A stretch of DNA of 64,000 bases from Paraburkholderia dioscoreae (GCF_902459535.1 NZ_LR699553.1:4278001-4342000); one strand, 5' to 3'. Positions 6,901 to 16,388 are shown, counted from the first letter of the stretch. Numbers and translations are program-made. Notes: generated by a model not told the origin, from the letters alone.

Positions 6901-8874
6901 TCACTGGAAGATGCCGAGTATCGTCTGGAACAGGGTCTGCGCGGTCTGGATGACCTTGCTGTTCGCCTGATACAGCTGCTGATACTGAAGCAGGTTGGCT
7001 GCTTCTTCGTTGATGTTCACGCCCGAAACCGACTGCTGCGCGGTGGTGATCTGCGTCACCAGCGAGCTCTGCGCCGTGCTCGAGGTCTGGATCTGGTTGG
7101 TCTGGTTGCCGATATTGTTGACGTAGTTCGCATACGCGCCCGTCAGCGTGACCGTGCCGCCCGACATCGCTTTGGCGGTGGACAGGTTCGACAACGCCAG
7201 CGCGTTGCGGCCGTCGTTGGTCGCGCCGGTGTTCGGGCCGATGGTGAACTTGTCGCCGGCAGCCGGTGCGTTGCTGATCGTCACCGACACATTGTTCATC
7301 TGGCCGGCGGTCGCGTTGTTGATCGTGAGCGTGGCGCCGGTAGCCGACGAATACGGCACCACGGTCGCCGCGCTGGCGATCGTGTACGTGGTGGGAGGCG
7401 TACCGGCCACCGTCACCGTCGAACCGGCCGGGAAGCCGGACAGGCCCGTGCCGTCGTACGACAGCGTGGTGGTCGAGTTCGGCATGGTGTAGCCGGCCGT
7501 CACCGTGCCCTGCGTAATCGTGGCGGTGCCGGTGTTGCTCGCGGCGGCGGCGGCCAGCACGGGTGCGGCGGCGGCGATCGCCGATGCGTCGGTGGTGGCG
7601 GTCGCGAAACTGTTCAGCGCGCCGCGCGTCGGCTCGACGGTGAACGAGTCGCCGGCGTTCATCGTGCCAGTGGTCGAGAAATTCAGGCCGTTGATCGGCT
7701 GGCTCAGGTTAGTTGCCGAACCCACCACGGTGCCCGTCGAATTGTCGGTCAGCGTGTAAGTGGTGCCGTTGTAGGCCAGCGTGTAGTCGCCGGTGGTCGG
7801 CTGAGTGGGGTCCGCGAACGACACGTTCAGCGACGCATTGCCGGTATTCTGCGTGTTCGCGTAGACCGTTGGGCCGCCCACCGAGAACAGCGCGCCACCT
7901 TTGGCGCCGGCAAGCGTGATACCCAACCCGTTTTGCGCGTTGACCTGCGCGGAAAAGCTCACCGCAATCGCGCCGAGTTGCGCCTCGCCCGGATCGAGCG
8001 TCTGGCTGCGGAACGCGAGCAGGCCGCCGAGCGTGCCGCCGTCGATCTTGCTGTCGGGCAGGTTCTGCGGCGCCGCCGCCGGGTTCGCGCCGGCCTGGCC
8101 GAGATACTGCACGGACAGTTCACTGGTGTCGCCGGTGGAAGGCGCGGTGCCCAGGTTGTAGCTGTTGGCGGACGACACGAGCGGCTGGCCATTGCTCATG
8201 AACACACTGTAGCTGCCGTTGCTGTTGACCACGTTCACGCCGATCAACTGCGACAGGTTGGACACGGCGAGATCGCGCTGGTCCAGCAACTGGTTCGGCG
8301 GCTGCCCCTGCGTGCTGGCCTGGGCGATCTGTCCGTTCAACTGCGCGATCTGCTGCGAGTAGCTGTTGATCTGCGAAACGGTATTGGTGAGCTGCGTGTT
8401 GACGCTCTGGCGCAGCGCGTCGTATTGCTGACCCGCGGCGTTGATCTGGTTCACCAGCGTCTGCGCGCCGCTCATCGCGGTCTGGCGCGTCGCCAGGCTC
8501 GACGCATTGTTCGAGACGTTCTGCAAGCCGGTGAAATAGCTGGTGATCGCGCTCGCAATCCCGGCAGTCGGACTGCCGATCAGATTGTTCAGTTGCGAAA
8601 TCAGCGTGTTGTACGTCGACAGCGAACTGCCCGACGACTGCGCGTTGTTCAGCTCAGTGGTCAGATACTGGCTGTACTGGCGCGTCACGGTCGTGGTCGA
8701 GACGCCTTGCGGCAGATAGCCCGAGCCCGTGTACTGGCCACCGCTTTCCGCATACACCGGATTTTCGATGGTGTAGCCTGGCGTCGACGCGTTGCTGATG
8801 TTCTGGCCGGTCGTCGTGAGCCCCCACTGGGCTGCATTGAGTCCACTGAGGCCGAGATTGATGAGATTGGACAT
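6901..8874 (-). CDS. flgK: FlgK, hook-filament junction protein (HAP1)
   Basis: FlgK (657 aa) caps the hook and seats FlgL. The N-terminus has the rod/hook signature (LINLGLSGLNAAQWGLTTTG, then NISNASTPGYT) and the C-terminus ends with the D0 heptads (NEEAANLLQYQQLYQANSKV). The segment from about 330 to 560 is long and Thr/Ala-rich, with internally similar beta-domain units (for example two GDSFTVEP/GDKFTIGP phrases). This makes the protein longer than the roughly 550 residues of enteric FlgK. It is transcribed from a sigma-28 type promoter at 8932-8958. Confidence 0.96.
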   Translation of the reverse strand: MSNLINLGLSGLNAAQWGLTTTGQNISNASTPGYTIENPVYAESGGQYTGSGYLPQGVSTTTVTRQYSQYLTTELNNAQSSGSSLSTYNTLISQLNNLIGSPTAGIASAITSYFTGLQNVSNNASSLATRQTAMSGAQTLVNQINAAGQQYDALRQSVNTQLTNTVSQINSYSQQIAQLNGQIAQASTQGQPPNQLLDQRDLAVSNLSQLIGVNVVNSNGSYSVFMSNGQPLVSSANSYNLGTAPSTGDTSELSVQYLGQAGANPAAAPQNLPDSKIDGGTLGGLLAFRSQTLDPGEAQLGAIAVSFSAQVNAQNGLGITLAGAKGGALFSVGGPTVYANTQNTGNASLNVSFADPTQPTTGDYTLAYNGTTYTLTDNSTGTVVGSATNLSQPINGLNFSTTGTMNAGDSFTVEPTRGALNSFATATTDASAIAAAAPVLAAAAASNTGTATITQGTVTAGYTMPNSTTTLSYDGTGLSGFPAGSTVTVAGTPPTTYTIASAATVVPYSSATGATLTINNATAGQMNNVSVTISNAPAAGDKFTIGPNTGATNDGRNALALSNLSTAKAMSGGTVTLTGAYANYVNNIGNQTNQIQTSSTAQSSLVTQITTAQQSVSGVNINEEAANLLQYQQLYQANSKVIQTAQTLFQTILGIFQ

Positions 8875-8931
8875 GCGTCATCCTGAAGGGCGACACCGTA
8901 CACATGCCGCCGCGTTACCTGAACATTCTGT

Positions 8932-8958
8932 TTAACGGCCTCAACAGGGAAAAATTGA
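8932..8958 (-). promoter_or_regulatory. Sigma-28 (FliA) promoter of flgKL
   Basis: Read on the minus strand: TCAATTTT, an 11-nt spacer, then GCCGTTAA. Against the enteric consensus TAAAGTTT-N11-GCCGATAA this matches 6/8 and 7/8. It lies about 58 nt before the flgK start. The rest of the 268-bp gap to ycgR holds a 14-bp palindrome (GGTGCTCGAGCACC, 9059-9072) of unknown role. Confidence 0.8.
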
Positions 8959-9142
8959 GGTCATCCCGATGTGTGTTCGACGTTTGTTTCAACGCTTGCG
9001 GCTAGCCCGCCTGGCTTGTCACTCATCGCGCGCAGGCTTGCGGACGGTGTGAAAACGGGGTGCTCGAGCACCTGGTGACGGACCGGCCAGGCAAACGTTG
9101 CGCGAACAGGCCCGCTCACGCAGCGCCGATCCTGCATTGCAG

Positions 9143-9916
9143 TCAGCGCACCAGCGAACGGCGCTTCATTTCGAGCTGCGTGATCAGACGTTGCAGCGTG
9201 TTTTCCGCACTGCCCGGCAGCGTCAGAAAGCGAAAGCCGAGTTGATAACGCTGCGTGCCGTTGGGCAGCGCGGTGGAGCGATGCGACACGAGCTGCAGAT
9301 CGAGCGAAAGCCGGCCGAGCGCGCCGAGCGCCAGTTCGCAATCCATCAGGCGCGTGCCCATCGGCAATTCGGCCACGCGTTCGTCGGTGGTGCGCATGCC
9401 GACGCCGCCAAGCGAGAGGTCGTGAACCTCGAAGCGGAATTTGTCGCCTTCGGGCAGAAGGCCGGTGCACATGTACGGGTCGAGAATCGGCGCATCGACG
9501 CGGAAATACTCGCGGCGCTGCACGTAAAACAGCACCTCGGGGAAGTCGGCCTCGAACGCGGGCAGTCCTTCGAAACGGGTTTCGCGCGGCGTGTTGGTGG
9601 CGAATTCCACGCGCACGCCGTCCGGCTGCGCGTGGAACTGACTGCGCGGCGCACCAAGCAGGCCTTTGTTCTGATCGGACAGTGCGCCCCAATCGAACGT
9701 GAAGGTGCGCCCGCGCACGTCGACGTCGAGCAGACGGGTCACGAGTTGTCCGCCCGGGTACTGAACGGTTAGGAAATCGCCGCGATTGACGAGATTGCGC
9801 AACTGAACGCCGATCTCCAGCGGGTTGCGACGGCCAAAATCATTGGCGCTTTCGTCGGTCGGTTCGTGCGGCTGACCGTGCGTGTCGGTCTGGCCGTTCG
9901 ACTGGTTAGTATCCAT
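9143..9916 (-). CDS. ycgR: YcgR-type flagellar brake protein (PilZ)
   Basis: YcgR binds cyclic di-GMP and then slows the motor by contacting the stator/rotor. The protein is 257 aa from the ATG at 9916. The YcgR N-terminal domain spans about 30-120. The PilZ domain follows, with the c-di-GMP motif RREYFR (about residue 135) and the second motif DLSLGGVG (about 165-172). A TTG 13 codons upstream (9955) is in frame and has an AGGAG, but only 2 nt away, so I prefer the ATG. The gene has its own sigma-28 site at 10051-10077, linking it to late flagellar genes. Confidence 0.92.
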   Translation of the reverse strand: MDTNQSNGQTDTHGQPHEPTDESANDFGRRNPLEIGVQLRNLVNRGDFLTVQYPGGQLVTRLLDVDVRGRTFTFDWGALSDQNKGLLGAPRSQFHAQPDGVRVEFATNTPRETRFEGLPAFEADFPEVLFYVQRREYFRVDAPILDPYMCTGLLPEGDKFRFEVHDLSLGGVGMRTTDERVAELPMGTRLMDCELALGALGRLSLDLQLVSHRSTALPNGTQRYQLGFRFLTLPGSAENTLQRLITQLEMKRRSLVR

Positions 9917-10050
9917 GGGCTTGCCGGTATGCTTGTTCTTGCGGGCGCGTGCCAAGGCTCCTGCCGGGGCTTTCGCGCGGTCTTCATCGAAGCCGCAGCA
10001 CGCGCGTCAAACCGGACATTACAACGCTTTCCGGTCTTGGGTGTAACTGA

Positions 10051-10077
10051 TTAGCGGCAGCGTCCGGACAAAATTTA
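10051..10077 (-). promoter_or_regulatory. Sigma-28 (FliA) promoter of ycgR
   Basis: On the minus strand: TAAATTTT, an 11-nt spacer, GCCGCTAA. This matches 7/8 and 7/8 of the FliA consensus and lies about 135 nt upstream of the ycgR ATG. It is one of the two best matches in the window. Confidence 0.85.
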
Positions 10078-10250
10078 GGGCGTGCGATGAATTATTTACG
10101 CAAACGGTGAAAACCGCATTATGCCTCTCGCGGGTAGGCCGGCCGCCCACGGCGACCGGCCCCGTCCGTCTTTTCATGCACCTGGCCCCGTCGCGTGCAT
10201 GGCTTTGATCCGATGGAATGCCCGGATAGTTCGAACTGCGTGACGGCCGT
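10078..10250. other. Gap between ycgR promoter and flgJ end
   Basis: About 170 bp without a gene. It contains a GC-rich hairpin (GGCCGG 10137-10142 with CCGGCC 10156-10161, inner CGCC/GGCG pairs) downstream of flgJ. No T run follows on the minus strand, so its role as a terminator is uncertain. Confidence 0.45.
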
Positions 10251-11252
10251 TCAGCCCATTTTCTGCATGATGGACATCAGTTTTTTCGCGTAATGCGGAT
10301 CCGTGGCGTAACCGGCGCGCTGCATGCCGTTGGCGAAACCGCTCACGTCATGTGCCGAATTGATCACTTGCGCGTAACGCGGATTGCCCTTGAGCAGGCT
10401 CGCGTAGTCGGTCATGGCTTCCTGATACGAGTCGTACGCACGGAATTTTTCGACGGTGCGCTGCGGCTTGCCGTTCACATATTCAGTCGTGACCGTCGAC
10501 ACGGTCTTGCCGGTCCAGTCCTTGGTCGCCTTGATGCCGAACACATTGTGGCTGGTCGAACCGTCCGCCTTCCTGATCTCGCTCTTGCCCCAGCCCGATT
10601 CGAGCGCAGCCTGACCGATGATGAAACGCGCCGGAATACCGGTCGCCGCGCTGGCGGCCTGGGCAGGCCCGGCGAGCTTATCGACGAAAGCGTCGACCTT
10701 CGGCGAACTGCCGTCGCCCTTGAGCGGCGGAGTGAGCGCGCTGTTGGCCGAATAGCCTTTGCCCATTGCCAGCTGCCCGTTGGACTGGGCATTGCCGTAT
10801 GCTTTGGCGAGCGCGTTCAGCGCGGCGGTCTGGCCTTCGTCGCCGCCGCTGCTGCCGCCGCCCAACGCGTTGGCCATGCCGGCGAGACCCCCTGCACCTG
10901 CCGCACCGCCTCCCACCTGCATGCCCTGGTTGCGCATCAGTTGCTTGAGCATCGCGTCAGCCACGCCAATACCCTTTTGCGAAAGCTGCTGCGATAACTG
11001 CTGATCCATCATCGACGTGAAGGTGGCGCTGTCGTGCGAATCGAACGGACCGTCTTGCGGGGTCGCGTCGCGCATGCTCTTCAGCATCATCTGCGTGAAC
11101 ACCGCGTCGAACTGTTGCGCGGCCATCTTCATGCCGGCTTGCGGGGATGCCTTGGCCTGCGCGCTCAGCTTCGCGAAGCCCTGCACGTCGAGCGCGAAGC
11201 GCTGGGTCAGGTCGTTCGCCGAAGCGGCGGAATTGGTCGTATCCGAATTCAT
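10251..11252 (-). CDS. flgJ: FlgJ, rod cap and peptidoglycan hydrolase
   Basis: FlgJ (333 aa) is the dual-domain form of beta/gammaproteobacteria. The N-terminal rod-cap domain (about 20-110, with AAQQFDAVFTQMMLKSMRDA) helps assemble the rod. The C-terminal glucosaminidase domain (about 185-333) locally opens the cell wall, with putative catalytic Glu218 in QAALESGWG. A Gly/Ala-rich linker (about 114-140) joins them. It is the last gene of the flgB-J operon, 12 nt after flgI. Confidence 0.96.
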   Translation of the reverse strand: MNSDTTNSAASANDLTQRFALDVQGFAKLSAQAKASPQAGMKMAAQQFDAVFTQMMLKSMRDATPQDGPFDSHDSATFTSMMDQQLSQQLSQKGIGVADAMLKQLMRNQGMQVGGGAAGAGGLAGMANALGGGSSGGDEGQTAALNALAKAYGNAQSNGQLAMGKGYSANSALTPPLKGDGSSPKVDAFVDKLAGPAQAASAATGIPARFIIGQAALESGWGKSEIRKADGSTSHNVFGIKATKDWTGKTVSTVTTEYVNGKPQRTVEKFRAYDSYQEAMTDYASLLKGNPRYAQVINSAHDVSGFANGMQRAGYATDPHYAKKLMSIMQKMG

Positions 11253-11264
11253 CCTGTGTCTTCC

Positions 11265-12461
11265 TTAGATGATTTCCAGGTCGGCGCGCAAAGCGCCCGC
11301 CGCTTTCATCGCCTGCAGGATCGACATCAGATCCGCGGGCGTCGCACCCAATGCATTGAGCGCCTTCACCACCTCGGCGAGATTGGCGCCGGCGGTCACC
11401 AGCTTCAGTGCGCCGTTGTCCTGCTTCATCTGGATCTGCGACTGCTTGGCCACCACCGTCTGGCCGTTGGAGAACGCACCCGGCTGGCTCACCACCGGCT
11501 GCGTATTGATCACGACCGAGAGGTTGCCGTGCGCCACCGCGCAGTTCTGCAGCGTGACCATCTGATTCATCACGATCGAGCCGGTGCGCGCGTTCAGGAT
11601 CACCTTCGCGGCGGCTTGCGCCGGCTTGACGTCGAGGTTCTGCAATTGCGCCATGAAGGCGACCTGCTGTTCCGGATCGCTCGGCGCGTGCAGCTGGATC
11701 GTGCGGCCGTCGAGCGCGGTCGCCGTACCGCTGCCGAACGCATTGTTCACGGCGGCCACCACGCGCTGCGTGGTGTCGTAGTCCATGTCGTTCAGGTCGA
11801 GCTGCATCGTGCCGGCTTGCGACACCGAAGTCGGCACCGCGCGCTCGACGATCGCGCCGCCGGCAATGCGCCCAGCGGCCAGCGTGTTCACCTGCACCTT
11901 GCTGCCGTTCGCGCTGGCGCCCGCGCCGCCGACGGCGAGATTGCCCTGGCCGAGCGCATACACCTGGCCGTCGGCGCCCTTCAGCGGCGTGAGCAGCAGC
12001 GTGCCGCCGCGCAAGCTCTTGGCATTGCCGAGCGAGGACACCGTCACGTCGATCGCTTCGCCGGGACGTGCAAACGGCGGCAACACCGCCGTCACCATCA
12101 CCGCCGCGACGTTCTTCAACTGGATGTTCGACAGCGACGACTGCTGGTTGGTCGAGCCCGCCGCCTGATTGTTGATCGAGATGCCGAGGTTCGCCAGCAT
12201 GTTGGCGAGTGTCTGCGTGGTGAACGGCGTCTGCGTGGTCTGGTCGCCCGTGCCGTCGAGTCCGACGACGAGGCCGTAGCCGATCAGCGGATTGTCGCGC
12301 ACGCCCTGAATCTGCACGAGATCCTTCAGACGCTCGGCGTGCGCCGGCGTCGCCACCGGCAACGCCGCGCAAGCGAGCGCGAGCAGCGCCGCGGCACGGC
12401 CGAGCTGAACGAATCGCATAAAGCGGTTAAGGCGGCCGGAGCGAAAGAAGACGGTACGCAT
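11265..12461 (-). CDS. flgI: FlgI, flagellar P-ring protein
   Basis: FlgI is a periplasmic protein that forms the P-ring bushing around the rod in peptidoglycan. The product is 398 aa from the ATG at 12461, 2 nt after the flgH stop. A GTG three codons upstream (12470) lies inside flgH and is less likely. An N-terminal signal peptide ends near residue 41 (ATPAHA-ERLKDLV). The family motifs RLKDLVQIQGVRDNPLIGYG and LVVGLDGTGDQT follow, with the conserved C-terminal VVKALNALGATPADLMSILQ. Confidence 0.96.
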   Translation of the reverse strand: MRTVFFRSGRLNRFMRFVQLGRAAALLALACAALPVATPAHAERLKDLVQIQGVRDNPLIGYGLVVGLDGTGDQTTQTPFTTQTLANMLANLGISINNQAAGSTNQQSSLSNIQLKNVAAVMVTAVLPPFARPGEAIDVTVSSLGNAKSLRGGTLLLTPLKGADGQVYALGQGNLAVGGAGASANGSKVQVNTLAAGRIAGGAIVERAVPTSVSQAGTMQLDLNDMDYDTTQRVVAAVNNAFGSGTATALDGRTIQLHAPSDPEQQVAFMAQLQNLDVKPAQAAAKVILNARTGSIVMNQMVTLQNCAVAHGNLSVVINTQPVVSQPGAFSNGQTVVAKQSQIQMKQDNGALKLVTAGANLAEVVKALNALGATPADLMSILQAMKAAGALRADLEII

Positions 12462-12463
12462 GA

Positions 12464-13162
12464 TCACCACGGCGACACGTTGAGGAAGAAGCGCTGCAAC
12501 CAGCCCATGTTTTCGGCTTCGTTGAGATACCCCTTTGCGGAGTATTCGATCTTCGCGTCGGCCACCTGGGTCGAGTAGACGGCGTTCAGGTTGGAGATCG
12601 TGTTCGGATTCACCACGCCGGAAAAGCGCACGAATTCATCGCCCTGGTTGATCAGCATCTGCTTTTCGCCGCTCACCATCAGGTTGCCGTTCGGCAGCAC
12701 GCCCGTCACCGTCACGGTGATCGTGCCGTTAAACGTATTCGACGCGTTCGCGCCGCCGGTGCCGCTGAACACATTGGCGCCCGTGGCGCTCAGATTGGTC
12801 TTGCCGAACAGGCCACCAAGGAAACCCGCCGTCGGCACGTTGAAGTTGGTGTTGCCCGAGCGGTTCGCGTTGGCGCCCGAGGACTTCGTTGCGTTGACGT
12901 TTTCCTGAATCACGATGGTCAGGATGTCGCCGACATTGCGCGGGCGCTGGTCTTCGAACAACGGCCGGCCTGCGTAACCGGGGTTGAAGATCGAGCCCGG
13001 CGACTGCGCTTGCGGCGGCATCGGCGGCAGCGCCGTCATCGGCTGCTGCGTGATCGGCTGCTTGGGCACGAGGCCGCAGCCACCTAGGGCCGCGAGCAGC
13101 GTGAGCTGCACGAGCGCCTGCGCGGTGCGCGAATGAACCGGATTGCGAGTGAAGTGCGACAT
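12464..13162 (-). CDS. flgH: FlgH, flagellar L-ring lipoprotein
   Basis: FlgH forms the outer-membrane L-ring. The 232-aa protein has a lipoprotein signal peptide with lipobox LGGC, giving lipidation at Cys29. Family motifs include the PRNVGDILTIVIQENVNATK segment and the C-terminal RFSGVVNPNTIS and TQVADAKIEYSAKGYL phrases. It follows flgG by 118 nt; that gap holds a strong hairpin. Confidence 0.96.
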   Translation of the reverse strand: MSHFTRNPVHSRTAQALVQLTLLAALGGCGLVPKQPITQQPMTALPPMPPQAQSPGSIFNPGYAGRPLFEDQRPRNVGDILTIVIQENVNATKSSGANANRSGNTNFNVPTAGFLGGLFGKTNLSATGANVFSGTGGANASNTFNGTITVTVTGVLPNGNLMVSGEKQMLINQGDEFVRFSGVVNPNTISNLNAVYSTQVADAKIEYSAKGYLNEAENMGWLQRFFLNVSPW

Positions 13163-13205
13163 CTTGATTACTGCCTTTCGAGAAAACGCCGGGCCGCCCC
13201 AGGTT

Positions 13206-13237
13206 TTCGCGCCCGCCCTCGGGGGGACGGGCGCGAA
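13206..13237. other. Strong hairpin between flgG and flgH
   Basis: A 10-bp perfect inverted repeat (TTCGCGCCCG / CGGGCGCGAA) with a 12-nt loop that can pair further lies within the operon. There is no T run on the minus strand beyond GCGAAAACC, so it is more likely an mRNA-stability or attenuation structure than a full terminator. Confidence 0.6.
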
Positions 13238-13280
13238 GCGGCAGGGTGGCGGGCGCTATTCATTTCCAGTCCCTTGAGCC

Positions 13281-14069
13281 TTAAACCTGCATCTGGCTCA
13301 GGGTCTGCAGCATCTGGTCGGAGGTCGTCACGGCCTTGCTGTTGATTTCGTAAGCGCGCTGCGTCTGGATCATGTTCACCAGTTCCTGCACCACGTTCAC
13401 GTTCGATGCTTCCACGTACCCCTGATTCAGCGTGCCGGCACCGTTCAGGCCCGGCTGCGCGACGTTCGGCGCGCCCGACGAAGCGGTCTCCGCGAACAGG
13501 TTTTCACCCTTCGCGTCGAGGCCGGCCGGGTTGATGAAAGTCGCGACCTGCATGGAGCCGAGCTGCTGGCTGTTGGTCGAACCGGCAACGGTGATCGACA
13601 CCACCCCGTCGCTGCCGATGGTGAGCGAGGTCGCGTTGTTCGGGATCGTGATGCCCGGAATCACCTGATAGCCGCTCGAGGTCACGAGCTGGCCTTGCGC
13701 GTTGGTCTGGAACGAGCCGTCGCGGGTATAGGCGGTCGTGCCGTCGGGCATCTGCACCTGGAAAAAGCCCTGGCCATTGATCGCGACGTCTTTCGAGTTG
13801 CCGGTCTGCTGCAGGTTGCCCTGCGTATACAGACGTTCGGTGGCGACCTGCTGCACCCCCGTGCCGAGCTGGATGCCGGACGGCAGTTCGGTGTTCTGCG
13901 TCGAATTCGCGCCCGGCTGGCGGATGGTCTGATACAGCAGATCCTCGAACACCGCGCGCGAGCCCTTGAAACCGTTGGTGCTGACGTTCGCGAGGTTGTT
14001 CGAGATCACGTCCATCTGCGCCTGCTGCGCATTCATGCCGGTTGCGGCGATGTAGAGTGAGCGATTCAC
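13281..14069 (-). CDS. flgG: FlgG, distal rod protein
   Basis: FlgG (262 aa, usual length) builds the distal rod. The N-terminus carries the rod signature (SLYIAATGMNAQQAQMDVIS then NNLANVSTNGFK). The FlgG-specific segment follows the first 45 residues (LLYQTIRQPGANSTQNTELPSG begins there). The C-terminus has the D0 helix with VNVVQELVNMIQTQRAYEIN. It follows flgF by 29 nt. Confidence 0.97.
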   Translation of the reverse strand: MNRSLYIAATGMNAQQAQMDVISNNLANVSTNGFKGSRAVFEDLLYQTIRQPGANSTQNTELPSGIQLGTGVQQVATERLYTQGNLQQTGNSKDVAINGQGFFQVQMPDGTTAYTRDGSFQTNAQGQLVTSSGYQVIPGITIPNNATSLTIGSDGVVSITVAGSTNSQQLGSMQVATFINPAGLDAKGENLFAETASSGAPNVAQPGLNGAGTLNQGYVEASNVNVVQELVNMIQTQRAYEINSKAVTTSDQMLQTLSQMQV

Positions 14070-14098
14070 TATTCTTCTCCAAGGCGCCTGAGCGCCCG

Positions 14099-14857
14099 TT
14101 AGCTAAAGCTGAGCAACTGGTTGGCGGACTGGTCGTTCTTGTCGGCGCTTTCCAGCAGCTTGGTCTGCATCTGGAACTGGCGTGCGTTGGTGATCATCGA
14201 GACCATCGCGCTCACCGGATTCACGTTGCTGCCCTCCAGCGACGCCGGCGCCAGCGTGACGGTCTGATCGGCATCGGCGGGGTTGCCGTCGCCGGTACGA
14301 AAGAGGCCATCGTCGCCGCGCGTCATGGTTTGCGGATCCGGATTCACCAGCTTCAGCTGATCCACCGTCACCACCGCGGTGGGCGGATCGCCCGGCGTCA
14401 GCGCGGACACTGTGCCGTCCTTGCCGATGGTGATCTCCGCGCCCGGCGGCACCGAGACCGGGCCGCCGTTGCCGAGCACCACCTGATTGGTGGCGTTCAC
14501 CAACTGGCCGTTTTCGTCGATATGCAGATTGCCGGCGCGCGTGTAGGCCTCGCCGCCGTCGGTGGTTTGCACCGCCAGCCAGCCCGGCCCCTGAATCGCC
14601 ACGTCGAGCGGATTGCCCGTCTGCTGGATCGGCCCCGGCGTGTAGTCCGCGCCCGGCGTCGACGACAGCACGAAGGTGCGGGTGGTGTTGTCGTTGATCG
14701 AACTGCCGTCGCCGAACGACATCGGCACGGCACGGAAAGTCGCCAGTTGCGCGCGAAAACCGGTGGTCGATGCGTTGGCCAGGTTGTTCGCGACGATAGC
14801 CTGCTGTTCGAGCGCTTGCGTGCTGCCCGACATCGCGGTGTAGATCAGCCGATCCAT
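14099..14857 (-). CDS. flgF: FlgF, proximal rod protein
   Basis: FlgF (252 aa) is a proximal rod subunit. The N-terminus reads DRLIYTAMSGSTQALEQQ followed by NNLANASTTGFRAQL. A conserved block GNPLDVAIQGPGWLAVQT lies at about 84-101. The C-terminal helix has NVNPVSAMVSMITNARQFQM. A 19-nt gap separates it from flgE. Confidence 0.97.
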   Translation of the reverse strand: MDRLIYTAMSGSTQALEQQAIVANNLANASTTGFRAQLATFRAVPMSFGDGSSINDNTTRTFVLSSTPGADYTPGPIQQTGNPLDVAIQGPGWLAVQTTDGGEAYTRAGNLHIDENGQLVNATNQVVLGNGGPVSVPPGAEITIGKDGTVSALTPGDPPTAVVTVDQLKLVNPDPQTMTRGDDGLFRTGDGNPADADQTVTLAPASLEGSNVNPVSAMVSMITNARQFQMQTKLLESADKNDQSANQLLSFS

Positions 14858-14876
14858 GATGGGTGGTCCCGGTCGC

Positions 14877-16388
14877 TTACAGGTTGATCAGGGTCTGGTC
14901 GACCGTCTGCTGGGTCTTGATCGTCTGCGCATTCGCCTGATAGTTGCGCTGCGCGGTGATCAGGTCCACCAGTTCGCTCGTCAGATCGACGTTCGAGTTC
15001 TCCACCGCGCCGCCTTGCAGTACGCCGTGATTGGTCGAGCCCGGAGCCGAAATCTGCGCGACGCCGGATTGCGAGGTCTGCTGGAATTCGTTGTTGCCGA
15101 GGTTCACGAGACCGTTCTGGTTCGAGAAGTTCGCCAGCACGATCTGGCCGAGCGCCGCGGTTTGCTGGTTCGAATAGTTGCCGGTCAGCGTGCCGTCGGC
15201 GCCGATCGTGAAGCTCGTCAGCGTGCCGGCTGCGTAGCCGTCGGGCTGCAGCGAGTTCACGCCGTCCTTGCCGCCGTACTGCGTCGTGCCGGCGATGTTC
15301 AGCGTCAGATTCTGCGGCGTCGACGAACCGTCGGTGGTCGGGATCTGGAAGTTGTAGGCGAACGGCGTGGTGGTCGCGGTGCCGGCTGCGTCCGTCGTGC
15401 CGAGCAGCGTGCCCGACGAATTGAAGTTCGCGTGGCCGATCAGTTGCGCCGTGCCCGTCGAAGTGCCTGCATACACGTTCCATGTGCCGGCCGAGGTCTT
15501 GGCAAAGTACATGTTGACCGTCTGCGAGCCGCCGAGCGAGTCGTAGACCGTCGTGCTGGTCGAGTAGTTGTAGGTCGACGAGCTGTTCTGGTTGAATGCC
15601 ACGGGCGTCGGCGCGATCGCGACGCTGTCGCCAGTAGCCGGCGTGCCGTTGAACGTGATGGTCTGGCCGTTCCCCAGCGAGATCGCCGTGCCCGCCGTGT
15701 ACGTCGCGGCAGCGGACGTCGTGCCGAGCGTGGTGTCGGTGACCGTGTAGGTTGTCGGGGTCGTAAAGTTGACGGTGTAGCTGTCGTTGTTCGTGCCCGA
15801 AGCCGTGTTCGTGATGGTCGCGCCGGGCGTCGTGAGCGTGCTGCCCGTGACGAGCGTCGGCGTCACGGCCGGCGTGCCGAGCATCAGCGGATCCTGCGCA
15901 TTCAGGTTCAGGCCGGCGACGATCTTGGTGGTCGCTTGCGGCGCGATGTTCGCGGTCGGCACGGTGAGCGGCACGGTTTGCGCGGTGTTGATGATGCCCG
16001 AACTGTTCGCGGCGTAGCCCATCAGTTGCAGGCCTTGCGCGTTGGTGATGAAGCCGTTCTTGTCGAGCTGGAACACGCCGTTGCGCGAGTACACCAGCGA
16101 GCCGTTGTTCGACAGCTGGAAGAAGCCATTGCCGTTGATCGCGACGTCGAGCGCCTGGTTGGTGCTCGTGATCGTGCCTTGCGAGAACTGCTGCTGCACG
16201 TCGGCGAGCTTCGTGCCGATGCCGATCTGGTTGCCCACCGCCGTCGCCACCGAATTGGCGTACATGTCGGCGAACTGCGCAGCGCCGCTCTTGAAGCCAA
16301 CCGTGTTCGCGTTGGCAATGTTGTTGCCGATCACATCGAGATCGCTCGACGATGCCGACAAACCGCTCAAACCTTGTTGGTAACCCAT
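14877..16388 (-). CDS. flgE: FlgE, flagellar hook protein
   Basis: FlgE (503 aa) polymerises into the hook. The N-terminus shows GYQQGLSGLSASSSDLDVIG and NNIANANTVGFKSG. The C-terminus has the NVDLTSELVDLITAQRNYQA helix with QTIKTQQTVDQTLINL at its end. The central part (about 150-290) is a Thr-rich insert with the phrase SYTVNFTTPTTYTVTDTTLG. That phrase resembles segments of FlgL and FlgK in this window, so these axial proteins share a surface-domain type. The length is above the enteric 403 residues. Confidence 0.97.
   Translation of the reverse strand: MGYQQGLSGLSASSSDLDVIGNNIANANTVGFKSGAAQFADMYANSVATAVGNQIGIGTKLADVQQQFSQGTITSTNQALDVAINGNGFFQLSNNGSLVYSRNGVFQLDKNGFITNAQGLQLMGYAANSSGIINTAQTVPLTVPTANIAPQATTKIVAGLNLNAQDPLMLGTPAVTPTLVTGSTLTTPGATITNTASGTNNDSYTVNFTTPTTYTVTDTTLGTTSAAATYTAGTAISLGNGQTITFNGTPATGDSVAIAPTPVAFNQNSSSTYNYSTSTTVYDSLGGSQTVNMYFAKTSAGTWNVYAGTSTGTAQLIGHANFNSSGTLLGTTDAAGTATTTPFAYNFQIPTTDGSSTPQNLTLNIAGTTQYGGKDGVNSLQPDGYAAGTLTSFTIGADGTLTGNYSNQQTAALGQIVLANFSNQNGLVNLGNNEFQQTSQSGVAQISAPGSTNHGVLQGGAVENSNVDLTSELVDLITAQRNYQANAQTIKTQQTVDQTLINL

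Noticed and set aside
5559..6953. A 464-codon plus-strand open frame opposite flgL
   Set aside because: It begins in the terminator region and is an antisense shadow of flgL.
6859..8886. A 675-codon plus-strand open frame opposite flgK
   Set aside because: Arg/Val-rich composition, no motif, and FlgK on the other strand is unambiguous.
9059..9072. Palindrome GGTGCTCGAGCACC as a sigma-54 or operator site
   Set aside because: No -24/-12 pattern or second copy found; a 14-bp palindrome alone is too weak to assign.
11034..12578. A 514-codon plus-strand open frame opposite flgI and flgJ
   Set aside because: Shadow of flgI/flgJ; no start site or motif.
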